Below are positions 39,858 through 48,910 of a DNA stretch of 64,000 nt, one piece after another. The first letter of the stretch is position 1. The number at the start of each line of letters is the position of its first letter. The translations under genes and the position numbers were made by a program. The stretch is taken from NCBI GenBank assembly GCA_017460805.1, contig JAFUAF010000057.1, forward strand, positions 1 to 64,000. Reading direction: 5' to 3'. Source of the DNA: Bacillota bacterium. GTDB taxonomy: Bacteria > Bacillota > Clostridia > Lachnospirales > CAG-274. The notes under the pieces were generated by a model. It had not been told where the DNA came from. It saw only the letters and a list, made by a program, of their open reading frames with translations, and did not search any database.

Positions 39858-42056
39858 ATGAAAAATAAGATAATTTTAAATATAGTTCTCGTTTACTTTA
39901 TTGTGGTAAGTATTGTGCTTATTTTACAGCTGTATTCGGGAAGTGAAGATAAAGATATACCCGTGACCGAGACCGTAAGGCTTGTGGACAAGCTGGATAA
40001 TGCGGTGGTGGTTTGTACGGACAGCCCCGTTATGCTTGTAAACAAGCGTCAGGTACTTTGCAAAAACTACAGCGTTACGCCCATAAAACACATGGACAGC
40101 TTTTATGTGCCGCTTTCTTTTTTTGAAACGGCGTATAATGCGGCGGTCGAAGAAGATTTTGATAAAAAGCAGGCTACGCTTCGTATGGACAATACGGCGG
40201 TGGTGTTCAATGCCGTGGATGCAAAAGTCATAAGCAATTCCACCGAAAAGGATATCAGCCTTGATGCGCCCGTCATTTACCGCAACACCTACGCTTATAT
40301 CCCCGTCAGCGCTTTTTGTAAGATATTCAACAAAGAGGCTTTTGAATATGACAATAAGATGCTCATCATAAGTTCCGCATCGGAAAAGGTCGATTTTGAC
40401 CCTGCGGCGGAGGCGGATATGCTTGCGGATATAGAACAGCAGGTCAGCAATCTTCCTCTTGTTATGAGTGAGAATAATCTGCGTGCGCTCATTGGCGCAA
40501 AATCCGCGATTTTCGGTATCGGGGATGAACAGAGCGTGACACAGACCAGCGCCGCAAAGGCGGAAAAAATGGTCATAGGCAGTTCCCAAAGTGATAAAAT
40601 TGCCATTTCGGGCGAATATGTATACGCAGTCTGCAATGGAAAACTGCTTGTTTCGGACGGAAGCACCGTAACAGAAGTGCAGCTTCCGCAAAACTTTACA
40701 CCCGAAACAATAACGGCATACGACAGCAAACTTTTTATTGCGGGAATGGGCAATAACGCTATCCTGCCCGTTACGGAAATGACTTTCGGTACGGAAGAGG
40801 AGGGCGAGAGCCGCACTCAGTCCGCTGTTACGGCAAGAGGCGAGAAATTCTGCCTTTTGTGCTGTGATACCGAGGACAAGCTTGCTCCGAAGATAGTGCG
40901 CTGGTTCTATGCCGACGGCAAAATGTCGCAAAAACAGCTTTTTGAAAATTCGCTTTGCATAGAACTGAGAAAAAACGTATCGGAACTATATGACGGCGAG
41001 ACCTATAAAACGCCCGAATACTGCGATTTCAACAAAAAAACATCATACAAATTTGACGAGATAAAATATTTGCCGCAGATGCTTGACCGCACTTATACGG
41101 CGGTATACAGATTTGATATGGCGGATCTGTCAAAAAGTGCCGATGCCGATGTATTTTTGGGTGTTGGCGAGGATATAACTCTCGGTCAGAATTCCGTTGT
41201 TTTTTCGGCGCAGACATCTCTGCCGTCCGAAAACGGCGTTGTTACCAACAAATTGACGGAACTTTACAAAATAAATCTAAGCAGCGGTGCATTTTCGCAT
41301 GATACGCTTGACGGCACGCTTATCTCCCTTAACAGGATAAAAGATTACGGCGGTTATACGGCTCTTGCCGAAAAAAACGGCAAAAGCATTCTCTATACGT
41401 TAAATGACAGCTTAAAGACGGACAACAGGCTTGATCTGTCCGTTGAGGGGCTTGTAAACGCAAGCTGTGAAAGCGGAAATGTTTATCTTGCCGATGCGTC
41501 CAAAAACAATTTGGTCATCGCCTCTCTTTCACAGGTCTATGAGGAAGAGGAAAACAGCGAAGAGCCGCGCACGGTCATTACCGCACAGGAAAAGGGTGTT
41601 ATAGCACTTGACGGCGTGGAATATATCAGACCTTACGAAACATCGGCTGTCGGCCTTGGCAAAAACAGAGAGCTTGACAATGCCGAAATAAGTATGTGGG
41701 CATTAAAGGACAGCGCTGTCAGAACGGCAGCAGACAGCATCGGTGCGGCAGGCAGCAGTATAAGCCCCGTTGAAACAAAAAATATCGCCGACGGCGAAAT
41801 GGTCTTTGACCTTAGCCTTTTTGTGGCGGAAAACGATGTTTCCGAAGAAAAATACAACGGTCTGTACATCTATAGCACAAGCGAGAACAATACCCCCGTT
41901 TTCAAGGGCAGGATAACCCATAATGACGAGGGCAGCGTGGACATAAAGATCACAGATGCGGCTTACTTAAACGGCAGGTATTTCACGCTTTCCGACAGCA
42001 GATTTGCCGTAAACGCCGATGATGCCGATATGACAAGTGTTTATATGTACAAATAA
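39858..42056 (+). CDS. Membrane-anchored stalk-domain protein, propeller-like body
   Basis: A 732-residue exported protein. One N-terminal helix (about 5-25) serves as signal anchor. Residues about 50-175 look like a copper amine oxidase N-terminal-like stalk domain (PVMLVNKRQVLCKNYSVTP, FYVPLSFFETAYNAAV, ATLRMDNTAVVFN, YRNTYAYIPVSAFCKIF), a module often used as a wall-associated stalk. The remaining 500 residues hold recurring beta-strand units (KIAISGEYVYAVCNGKLLVSDG and similar) that suggest a beta-propeller. No enzyme motif is visible. It is a single transcription unit with promoter and terminator. The family is not known to me; function unknown. Confidence 0.75.
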   Translation: MKNKIILNIVLVYFIVVSIVLILQLYSGSEDKDIPVTETVRLVDKLDNAVVVCTDSPVMLVNKRQVLCKNYSVTPIKHMDSFYVPLSFFETAYNAAVEEDFDKKQATLRMDNTAVVFNAVDAKVISNSTEKDISLDAPVIYRNTYAYIPVSAFCKIFNKEAFEYDNKMLIISSASEKVDFDPAAEADMLADIEQQVSNLPLVMSENNLRALIGAKSAIFGIGDEQSVTQTSAAKAEKMVIGSSQSDKIAISGEYVYAVCNGKLLVSDGSTVTEVQLPQNFTPETITAYDSKLFIAGMGNNAILPVTEMTFGTEEEGESRTQSAVTARGEKFCLLCCDTEDKLAPKIVRWFYADGKMSQKQLFENSLCIELRKNVSELYDGETYKTPEYCDFNKKTSYKFDEIKYLPQMLDRTYTAVYRFDMADLSKSADADVFLGVGEDITLGQNSVVFSAQTSLPSENGVVTNKLTELYKINLSSGAFSHDTLDGTLISLNRIKDYGGYTALAEKNGKSILYTLNDSLKTDNRLDLSVEGLVNASCESGNVYLADASKNNLVIASLSQVYEEEENSEEPRTVITAQEKGVIALDGVEYIRPYETSAVGLGKNRELDNAEISMWALKDSAVRTAADSIGAAGSSISPVETKNIADGEMVFDLSLFVAENDVSEEKYNGLYIYSTSENNTPVFKGRITHNDEGSVDIKITDAAYLNGRYFTLSDSRFAVNADDADMTSVYMYK

Positions 42057-42060
42057 CAAA

Positions 42061-42085
42061 AACCGTCTTTTAAAGGCGGTTTTTT
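42061..42085 (+). terminator. Terminator of the stalk-domain gene
   Basis: Stem AACCGTCTT/AAGGCGGTT (42061-42069, 42073-42081, one G-T pair) with T residues after it. The -35 of the tRNA promoter begins two bases later. Confidence 0.85.
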
Positions 42086-42086
42086 G

Positions 42087-42115
42087 TTGACATTATCGTT
42101 TTAGTGTGGTAAAAT
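42087..42115 (+). promoter_or_regulatory. Strong promoter of tRNA-Arg
   Basis: -35 TTGACA (42087-42092), 17-bp spacer, -10 TAAAAT (42110-42115), the same hexamers and spacing as the rplU promoter. Confidence 0.85.
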
Positions 42116-42126
42116 AACTTAGTCGG

Positions 42127-42198
42127 GCACCCATAGTTAAACGGATATAACAAACCCCTCCTAAGGGTTAGTTGTGGGTTCGATTCCCGCTGGGTGTA
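42127..42198 (+). tRNA. tRNA-Arg (anticodon CCU)
   Basis: The cloverleaf closes by hand: acceptor GCACCCA (42127-42133) with TGGGTGT (42191-42197), D stem GTTA/TAAC (42136-42139, 42148-42151), anticodon stem AACCC/GGGTT around loop CTCCTAA, whose middle CCT (42160-42162) is the anticodon, and T stem GTGGG/CCCGC with loop TTCGATT. The discriminator is A42198. It reads AGG codons. The first acceptor pair is a G-U wobble rather than G-C, and CCA is not encoded. It has its own promoter and terminator, so it is a single-gene unit. Confidence 0.93.
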
Positions 42199-42199
42199 T

Positions 42200-42733
42200 T
42201 TATAAGGCAGAGGCTGACTCTGTCTTATTTTTTTTCAGTTCTTCTTTTAAACGATAGTATTTGTAAACTATTAGCTGTACAAGCATTATAAACGGCATCA
42301 CTATCAATAAAAGATCGTCAATGAGCCATAAAAACATTTTTGTGTTTTTCTGATACAGATACATAAAAAGGTCGGTGAGCATACCCGAAATATTTGCTGC
42401 AAGAGCGGTAATACTGCCTGCCCAAATACTGAAAAACACTGTTAAAAATATAAGTATAAAGATAAGCAGAAAAATGTCATTGCGTTTGTCCTTGGCATTT
42501 TTTGCTTTTACGGTAAAGAAACTTTTTATATCCATTTTTATATCCGCGGTGACTTTACGAAGCTTTTTTATGGCAAAACAAGCCCTTATCGACACATACA
42601 GCATAAGTACACTCAATACCGTAAAATCGGGATAGCGAAAATAAGCAAGTGTAAGCAGTAAATACGCTAAAACAAGCAGTATTATTATAAGTTTAAGTGT
42701 TGTTGTTAATGTTTTCTTCCTTTTCTCGTCCAT
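42200..42733 (-). CDS. Membrane protein with about four hydrophobic segments, unknown
   Basis: A 177-residue protein with hydrophobic segments at about residues 15-33, 36-55, 90-115 and 140-165, and a basic, lysine-rich segment (about 57-88) between the pairs. I recognise no family. The ATG at 42733 has a GGAG site nine bases upstream; the longer reading from 42766 lacks one. The last codons double as the terminator of the convergent tRNA-Arg gene. No operon partner on this strand. Confidence 0.75.
   Translation of the reverse strand: MDEKRKKTLTTTLKLIIILLVLAYLLLTLAYFRYPDFTVLSVLMLYVSIRACFAIKKLRKVTADIKMDIKSFFTVKAKNAKDKRNDIFLLIFILIFLTVFFSIWAGSITALAANISGMLTDLFMYLYQKNTKMFLWLIDDLLLIVMPFIMLVQLIVYKYYRLKEELKKNKTESASAL
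42204..42235 (+). terminator. tRNA-Arg terminator, inside the 3' end of the convergent gene
   Basis: Stem AAGGCAGAG/CTCTGTCTT (42204-42212, 42218-42226, one G-T pair), loop GCTGA, then A and eight T residues. On the other strand the same DNA encodes the last codons of the membrane protein gene that ends at 42200. Confidence 0.82.
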
Positions 42734-42916
42734 AATAATCAACTCCTTGTGAGGATATTTTAGCATTTTTGAAATGTGCTGTCAATATGGTCGGAAAATT
42801 TTACAGCCGATAAAATGTTTTTGCAAAAAATTAAAAAAGGTATGGAAAAACTATATTATTTATGGTAAAATATAAATAATAATGTGTTTAAGTATAAAAT
42901 CAAAGGAGGGCTTAAT

Positions 42917-43276
42917 ATGGCTGCTGAAATAAAGACCGAACTTGGCAATATAACCCTGTCCGAGACCGTTATTGCACGTATTGCGGGACTTGCCGCTACG
43001 GAGTGCTACGGTGTTATCGGCATGGCCGCAAAAAGTGTAAGGGACGGCATTGTGATGCTGCTTAAAATGGACAGTCTGACCCGCGGCGTAATAGTGCGCG
43101 TGAAGGATAATGTCATTTCTGTCGATCTTCATGTTATAATGGAATATGGTATCAATATTCCCGCAATTTCCGAGACTATCTCGTCTACCGTAAAGTACAA
43201 GGTACAGGAATTTACGGGCTTTGATGTGGATGTTGTCAATATTTTTGTAGAGGGCATCCGTGTGGATGACAAATAA
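42917..43276 (+). CDS. Asp23/Gls24 family envelope stress protein (YloU-like)
   Basis: A 119-residue cytoplasmic protein with the Asp23 domain: LGNITLSETVIARIAGLAATECYGVIGMA, then RGVIVRVKDNVISVDLHVIMEYG and FDVDVVNIFVEGI. Family members in Firmicutes are membrane-associated envelope stress proteins; the YloU type is nearly always encoded next to the DAK2 protein YloV, as here (the next start is 20 bases after this stop). The ATG at 42917 follows GGAGG; a longer reading from 42884 has no site. Confidence 0.92.
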   Translation: MAAEIKTELGNITLSETVIARIAGLAATECYGVIGMAAKSVRDGIVMLLKMDSLTRGVIVRVKDNVISVDLHVIMEYGINIPAISETISSTVKYKVQEFTGFDVDVVNIFVEGIRVDDK

Positions 43277-43295
43277 AAATTCGGAGGAAATCAAC

Positions 43296-44924
43296 TTGAA
43301 TTATATAAAAATAGACGGATATATGCTGCGCCGCTTTGTGATAAACGGCGCCAATAAACTTGCCAAAAACAGGGAATACGTCAACTCGCTCAATGTCTTT
43401 CCCGTTCCCGACGGCGATACGGGTACAAATATGTCCATGACGGCAATGGCTGCCGCAGCAGAGGCGGAGAAACTTAATTCTCCAAACTTCTCCGAGGTCG
43501 CACAGGCTGTTGCAAAGGGTGCGTTAAAGGGTGCAAGAGGAAACTCGGGTGTTATTTTGTCGCAGATATACCGCGGTATTTTCAAGGCTGCCGAGGGCAA
43601 GGCGGTAATTACCGTGCCCGAACTTGCAGACTGTTTTATGGGCGCTATGGAGACCGCTTACAAGGCGGTTATGAAGCCCAAAGAGGGTACTATCCTTACG
43701 ATTATAAAAGCCCTTGCGGAAAAGTCAGCCGAGGTCGTTTTTGATAATGATGATGCGACGATAGAGCTTATTTTCAGCGAAATGATAGCCTATGCGAATG
43801 AAATGCTCGACAAAACAACGGATATGCTGCCACAGCTGAAGCAGGCAGGTGTTGTGGATGCAGGCGGCCGCGGCCTTTTATACATAATAGAGGGCGGTTT
43901 TGAAAATATCGGCGTTGACAGCAAACTTGAAAGCGCAGACAAAACGGCTAAAACACAGCAGACGGCGGCTGCATCCTCGGATGAGGATATAAAATTCGGC
44001 TACTGCACGGAATTTTTTGTAAACCCAGAAAACGGCAGAACGGAAAACAAAACCGAGCTGGTGGAATTTCTTGAAGAGATAGGCGACAGCATAGTTGCCG
44101 TTGAAACGGAGGATCTTATAAAAGTCCATGTACACACAAACCACCCGGGCAAGGTGCTTGAACGTGCGCTTAAAATAGGTCCGCTCGAGAATATCAAAAT
44201 AGAGAATATGCGTTTGCAGCATACGAACCTCATCAGTTTTTCGGAGGAATTAAAGCCCGAAAAATACGGCTTTGCGGCTGTTGCCATGGGTGACGGTATT
44301 GCCGATATTTTCAAGGAATTCGGCGTAAACAAGATAATAAAGGGCGGCAATACCATGAATCCAAGCACGGAAGAGATATTAAACGCCGTGGAGCGTGTGA
44401 ATGCGGAAACTGTTTTTGTACTGCCCAACAATAAAAATATAATCATGGCGGCAGAACAGGCTGCACAAATCTGCGAGAAAAAGAAAGTCATAGTTATAAA
44501 AACGACTTCTATCCCCAAGGGAATAGGAGCTATGGTCGGATTTATAAACGAAAATTCGCCCGAAGAAAATACCGAGGCTATGACCGAAAATATGGATGCC
44601 GTTATCGGCGGGCAGATAACTTTTGCTGTTAAGGATACGACTATCGACGGCAAGGTCATAAACGAGGGAGATTATCTTTGCCTTGTTGAAGATAAGCTGA
44701 CAGAGGTTACAAAAGACCTTGACGAAGCGCTTGAAAAGCTTGTTGATGATATGATTTCAAGAAATGAAGACACTTCTCTCGTATGCCTTTACTACGGCGG
44801 AGACGTTACGGAAGAAGCTGCAAACAATGAGCTTGAAAAATTGCAGGAAAAATATCCCGATATCGAATTTGAATGCCGTAACGGCGGACAGCCGCTTTAT
44901 TACTACATAGTTTCGGCTGAATAA
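43296..44924 (+). CDS. DAK2-domain protein, FakA/YloV type (fatty acid kinase family)
   Basis: A 542-residue protein. N-terminal DAK2 domain (about 1-200) with NVFPVPDGDTGTNMSMT, the Mg-ATP binding aspartates, GARGNSGVILSQ and DAGGRGLL; a middle domain (about 230-310); and a C-terminal DegV-like domain. In Staphylococcus, FakA phosphorylates fatty acids bound to FakB (DegV) proteins, feeding exogenous fatty acids into phospholipid synthesis. The start is TTG 43296 with GGAGG 8 bases upstream; it is in frame with an ATG at 43260 that overlaps the preceding gene. In an operon with Asp23 and recG (11 bases apart). Confidence 0.92.
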   Translation: MNYIKIDGYMLRRFVINGANKLAKNREYVNSLNVFPVPDGDTGTNMSMTAMAAAAEAEKLNSPNFSEVAQAVAKGALKGARGNSGVILSQIYRGIFKAAEGKAVITVPELADCFMGAMETAYKAVMKPKEGTILTIIKALAEKSAEVVFDNDDATIELIFSEMIAYANEMLDKTTDMLPQLKQAGVVDAGGRGLLYIIEGGFENIGVDSKLESADKTAKTQQTAAASSDEDIKFGYCTEFFVNPENGRTENKTELVEFLEEIGDSIVAVETEDLIKVHVHTNHPGKVLERALKIGPLENIKIENMRLQHTNLISFSEELKPEKYGFAAVAMGDGIADIFKEFGVNKIIKGGNTMNPSTEEILNAVERVNAETVFVLPNNKNIIMAAEQAAQICEKKKVIVIKTTSIPKGIGAMVGFINENSPEENTEAMTENMDAVIGGQITFAVKDTTIDGKVINEGDYLCLVEDKLTEVTKDLDEALEKLVDDMISRNEDTSLVCLYYGGDVTEEAANNELEKLQEKYPDIEFECRNGGQPLYYYIVSAE

Positions 44925-44935
44925 GAGGTTTTGAT

Positions 44936-46990
44936 ATGCTTTTGACCGATGATATAAGTACGCTTAAAAATATAGGCGAACAGCGCAGGGAAAAACTCAA
45001 TAAAATGGGCGTGTACACCGTGCTCGATATGCTGGAGTATTTTCCGCGCGATTATGAGGACAGAAGCGTACTGACACCTATTGCGGACATAACGCCGGGT
45101 TCTTCCTTTGGCTTTGTGGCAAGGCTTGCGGATAAGCCGACGCTCACAGTAAAAGGCAAATTCAAGCTTGTGCGTGCAAAGCTTACCGACGGCACGGGTC
45201 AGCTTGAGGCGGTGTGGTTTAATCAGCCATATTTAAAAAACAGTTTTCAGGTTGGCAAGGATTATTGGTTTTTCGGCAAAACATCCGAAAAATACGGGCT
45301 TTTGCAGGTGGACTCTCCCGAGTGGGAGGTCTATGACCCTTATAAAAAGAGCTTGTCAAACGGGCGTATAATCCCCGTTTATCCGCTTACGCAGGGGTTG
45401 ACACAAAAAGTTCTGCGCGGTGTGATAAAACAGGCGCTTGATACCGCACTTGACGAGGTGGAGGAATTTCTGCCTGCGGAAATAGCAAAAAAATACGGTT
45501 TTGCAGACAGAAAATATGCTGTTGCCAATATCCACTTTCCCGAAAGCGATAATGCCTTTTTTAAAGCCAGAACAAGGCTTGTGTTTGACGAATTGTTTTT
45601 GTTGCAGATGCGGCTTTTGCAGCTGAAAGGCAGCATTAAGAAAAAACAACACGGAATTTCAATAAAGAATACCGATATTTCGCCCGTGCTTGATGTGCTT
45701 GGGTTTGAACTGACCTCCGCACAGGGAAAAGTTCTGGACGAGATAAAGGCGGATGTTCTGAGCCCTTATGTGATGAACAGGCTTGTGCAGGGCGATGTGG
45801 GCAGCGGTAAAACAGCTGTTGCGCTTGCGGCGGCTTATATGCTTATATCAAACGGATATCAGGTGGCACTTATGGCACCGACCGATGTGCTTGCTTCACA
45901 GCATTTTGAGAGCATAAGCAGACTTTTCGGCAAACTCGGCATAAAGACAGTCCTTTTAAAAAGCGGCATGAAAAAACGCGAAAAGGACAATGCCTGCGAG
46001 GATATAAAACTCGGCACGGCAAAAATGATAATAGGCACACACGCGCTTATACAGGACAATGTGGAGTATAAGGATCTTGCAATGGTCATTACGGACGAAC
46101 AGCATCGTTTTGGCGTGGAACAGCGCCGAAAACTGGAGTCAAAGGGAAAAACGCCGCACGTTCTTGTAATGACGGCAACGCCTATCCCGAGAACTTTGGG
46201 GCTTATTCTCTACGGTGATCTGGATATAAGCACGATAGACCACCTTCCTCCCGGAAGACAAAAAATAGATACATTTGCGGTAAATACGTCTTATCATGCG
46301 CGTTTGTACGCTTTTATACAAAAACTCTGCGGCGAGGGCAGGCAATGCTATATCATCTGTCCCATGATAGAGGAGAACGAGAAAAACGACCTGAAAGCCG
46401 CTGTGGAATATACAGACGAGCTGAAAAGCGTTTTCCCGCAGTTTGAAGTTGCGTGTCTGCACGGGAAAATGAAAGCGGACGAAAAACAGGCGATAATGAG
46501 CGGGTTTTACGATAATAAAATACAGATACTTGTTTCTACGACTGTAATAGAAGTCGGTGTGAATGTGCCCAATGCTACGATAATGGTGGTAGAAAATGCC
46601 GAAAGGTTCGGCCTGTCGGCGCTGCATCAGCTTCGCGGACGTGTGGGCAGGGGCAGCGAAAAAAGCTACTGCATACTTGTAAGCGACAGTAAAAACAGTC
46701 TTTCAAAAGAGAGAATGAAGATAATGTGTTCTACCGACAACGGCTTTGAGATAAGCGAAAAGGACCTGCAATTACGCGGCCCGGGCGATTTTTTCGGCAC
46801 AAGACAGCATGGTCTGCCCGATATGAAGATAGCAAATCTGTATAAAGATATCCCGATATTGAAACAGGTGCAGCAGGCAGCGGTTGAGTCCTACCAAAAA
46901 GACCCAATGCTTATTTTGCCCGAAAATCGCAGGCTCAAGCAAAAAATATTGGATATTTTCGATAAAAATGAAAAAAAATTGGGTTTATAG
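44936..46990 (+). CDS. recG: ATP-dependent DNA helicase RecG
   Basis: A 684-residue superfamily 2 helicase that remodels stalled forks and Holliday junctions. The N-terminal wedge domain contains an OB fold (FVARLADKPTLTVKGKFKLVRAKL in parts). Motor motifs: Walker A GDVGSGKT (about residue 285), DEQH box ITDEQHRFGVEQR, motif III MTATPIPRTL, and the C-terminal helicase half with STTVIEVGVNVPNAT and QLRGRVGRGS. Length is standard. AAGAGG ribosome site. It follows the DAK2 gene by 11 bases, as in many Firmicutes. Confidence 0.96.
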   Translation: MLLTDDISTLKNIGEQRREKLNKMGVYTVLDMLEYFPRDYEDRSVLTPIADITPGSSFGFVARLADKPTLTVKGKFKLVRAKLTDGTGQLEAVWFNQPYLKNSFQVGKDYWFFGKTSEKYGLLQVDSPEWEVYDPYKKSLSNGRIIPVYPLTQGLTQKVLRGVIKQALDTALDEVEEFLPAEIAKKYGFADRKYAVANIHFPESDNAFFKARTRLVFDELFLLQMRLLQLKGSIKKKQHGISIKNTDISPVLDVLGFELTSAQGKVLDEIKADVLSPYVMNRLVQGDVGSGKTAVALAAAYMLISNGYQVALMAPTDVLASQHFESISRLFGKLGIKTVLLKSGMKKREKDNACEDIKLGTAKMIIGTHALIQDNVEYKDLAMVITDEQHRFGVEQRRKLESKGKTPHVLVMTATPIPRTLGLILYGDLDISTIDHLPPGRQKIDTFAVNTSYHARLYAFIQKLCGEGRQCYIICPMIEENEKNDLKAAVEYTDELKSVFPQFEVACLHGKMKADEKQAIMSGFYDNKIQILVSTTVIEVGVNVPNATIMVVENAERFGLSALHQLRGRVGRGSEKSYCILVSDSKNSLSKERMKIMCSTDNGFEISEKDLQLRGPGDFFGTRQHGLPDMKIANLYKDIPILKQVQQAAVESYQKDPMLILPENRRLKQKILDIFDKNEKKLGL

Positions 46991-47001
46991 TAAATTAGGT
47001 G

Positions 47002-47030
47002 TTTACTTATTGTGAAATTTTATGTATAAT
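47002..47030 (+). promoter_or_regulatory. Promoter of rsmD-coaD unit
   Basis: -35 TTTACT (47002-47007), 17-bp spacer, perfect -10 TATAAT (47025-47030), shortly after recG. Confidence 0.7.
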
Positions 47031-47097
47031 ATAGAGTGTATGAAATTGTGGTTCAATGTCGATTTACAATTTCGGTATGCAGGAAAGGCGGTCAGAT

Positions 47098-47649
47098 ATG
47101 CGTGTGATTTCGGGTTCGGCGCGCGGGCTGAAGCTTAAAGCGCCCGAGGGAATGAATACGCGGCCTACAACGGACCGCATAAAAGAGTCGCTTTTTAATA
47201 TAATAGCGGCCGAGCTTTACGATATATGTTTTGCCGATCTGTTTGCGGGCAGCGGAGCCATTGGCATAGAGGCTTTGTCGAGAGGTGCAAAAAAAGCGTA
47301 CTTTTCGGACTCAAACAGAAAGAGCGCCGAGATAATAAAGGATAACCTTTCAAGGGCAAGACTTGCGGACAAGGCCGAGGTCTTTTGCTGTGATTATTCT
47401 CAGGCACTTTCACGAATAAAGGCAAATGATGATAAGATAGATATTGCTTTTCTCGATCCTCCTTATAACAAGGGACTTGCTGTAAGGGCGCTTGAAGAGA
47501 TAGTAAGGCTTGAACTGCTGTCGGACGACGGTTTTATCATTGTCGAACAGGCAGCCGAAGAACCTGCGATAGATGTTGCGGGGCTTAAAACAACAAGGGT
47601 CAAGGATTATAAAACCACAAAAATGACCTACTTATGTAAGGAGATATAA
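47098..47649 (+). CDS. rsmD: 16S rRNA m2G966 methyltransferase RsmD
   Basis: A 183-residue SAM-dependent methyltransferase acting on the 30S subunit. Typical opening [18 protein letters not shown] with [18 protein letters not shown] motif [21 protein letters not shown] and the N6/N2 methylase motif [11 protein letters not shown] (DPPY). The ATG at 47098 has an AAAGGCGG site; the in-frame ATG at 47056 would add 14 non-family residues. It is directly followed by coaD (1 base apart), the usual Firmicute pairing. Confidence 0.95.
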   Translation: MRVISGSARGLKLKAPEGMNTRPTTDRIKESLFNIIAAELYDICFADLFAGSGAIGIEALSRGAKKAYFSDSNRKSAEIIKDNLSRARLADKAEVFCCDYSQALSRIKANDDKIDIAFLDPPYNKGLAVRALEEIVRLELLSDDGFIIVEQAAEEPAIDVAGLKTTRVKDYKTTKMTYLCKEI

Positions 47650-47650
47650 A

Positions 47651-48133
47651 ATGAATATAGCAGTTTACCCGGGCAGTTTTGATCCTACCACAAACGGCCA
47701 TCTTGACGTTATCGAGCGCGCCGCAAAAATAGTGGACAAGCTGATCGTCGGTGTACTGATAAATCCAAGCAAGCACGGACTGTTTAGCGTTGAGGAAAGA
47801 GTTGCACAGCTTAAAGAGCTGACAAAGGCGCTTCCTAACGTAGAAGTACGTTCGTTTTCGGGACTTTTGGTGGATTTTGCCAGAAGTGTTGATGCACGTA
47901 TCGTTATAAGAGGTTTAAGGGCTGTTACGGACTTTGAATATGAGTTTCAGATGGCGCTTACCAACAGAAGTCTTGCAGATGAGATAGAGACCTTGTTTAT
48001 ACCGACAAGCGCACATTATATGTATGTGAGCAGCAGTATGGTCAAGGAAGTGGCATCGTTTGGCAAAAGTGTCGAAGGCATGGTGCCCGAGTCCATACAA
48101 AAACAGATGGACGAAAAATTTAAGAAAGCATGA
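47651..48133 (+). CDS. coaD: Pantetheine-phosphate adenylyltransferase
   Basis: A 160-residue cytoplasmic enzyme that makes dephospho-CoA from 4'-phosphopantetheine and ATP. The nucleotidyltransferase motif TNGH (residues 14-17) lies in [14 protein letters not shown], and the second motif in [30 protein letters not shown] is the family block that binds substrate. Length is normal (hexameric enzymes of about 160 residues). Coupled with rsmD. Confidence 0.97.
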   Translation: MNIAVYPGSFDPTTNGHLDVIERAAKIVDKLIVGVLINPSKHGLFSVEERVAQLKELTKALPNVEVRSFSGLLVDFARSVDARIVIRGLRAVTDFEYEFQMALTNRSLADEIETLFIPTSAHYMYVSSSMVKEVASFGKSVEGMVPESIQKQMDEKFKKA

Positions 48134-48210
48134 TATTCCGCATTGCGGTGTACTTATAAAGAATACAAACAATTCCGCTGAAGGCGGTCAAAATCGGGGA
48201 GGAAATAAAA

Positions 48211-48735
48211 ATGATCTATAGCTTACTTGACGAACTTGATGATATCCTTGAGGAGAGCAAGGCAGTGCCTTTTTCTAATAAGGTAGCGGTTTCCAAAGAA
48301 CAGATATCCGAACTTCTGGAGGAAATGCGTCTTAATCTGCCAAGTGTTATCAAGCAGTCACAGCGTATTGCAGACAATGTTGAAAAAATAGTCGGAGAGG
48401 CTAAACAAAAAGGCGAGGATATCATTAAAGAGGCCGAAGAAACGGCGGAGAGAATGGCATCCGAACACGAGATCACAAAGCGTGCCAAAGAACAGGCAGA
48501 GACTATACTTGAAGATGCTAAAGCAACAGCAAGAGAACTTCGTATAGGTGCGATAGAATATGCAGACGGCATACTTGCAGATGCAGAACAGACTCTTCGT
48601 GACAGCCTTGAAGTTTATGTCAAGCAAGCAAGCGGCGTAGAGGATTTCCTTGCAAGAGAATGTGATATTCTTTACGAGAACAGAAAAGAACTGCGCAACA
48701 CCAATAAGGGCGATGCACAGGAAGATGCCGAATAA
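48211..48735 (+). CDS. Coiled-coil protein, V-/F-type ATPase subunit B-like or DivIVA-like
   Basis: A 174-residue, highly charged protein. After a short acidic helix (MIYSLLDELDDILEESK) it is helical throughout, with a strong coiled coil (about 55-145: VEKIVGEAKQKGEDIIKEAEETAERM and following) that resembles the stalk of ATP synthase subunit b or the central part of DivIVA-like proteins. There is no membrane helix. Similar genes sit downstream of coaD in other Clostridia. A GGGGAGG site precedes the ATG, 77 bases after coaD. Specific function unknown; a scaffolding role is inference. Confidence 0.72.
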   Translation: MIYSLLDELDDILEESKAVPFSNKVAVSKEQISELLEEMRLNLPSVIKQSQRIADNVEKIVGEAKQKGEDIIKEAEETAERMASEHEITKRAKEQAETILEDAKATARELRIGAIEYADGILADAEQTLRDSLEVYVKQASGVEDFLARECDILYENRKELRNTNKGDAQEDAE

Positions 48736-48752
48736 TACAGATCGATCTTCAA

Positions 48753-48788
48753 AACAGACTGTAATAGTTTTTTGCAGTCTGTTTTTTT
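48753..48788 (+). terminator. Terminator of rsmD-coaD-coiled-coil unit
   Basis: Perfect 9-bp stem AACAGACTG/CAGTCTGTT (48753-48761, 48775-48783), followed by T residues. Confidence 0.88.
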
Positions 48789-48910
48789 GATTTTTGAAAA
48801 AATTAATAAAAATTTTACTTGATATTTTTCTCAATATATGGTATCGTTAAATAATGTATTATATAGTAGAAAAATTTCAGACATGGCAACAGTATTTTGT
48901 GTGAGGTATT

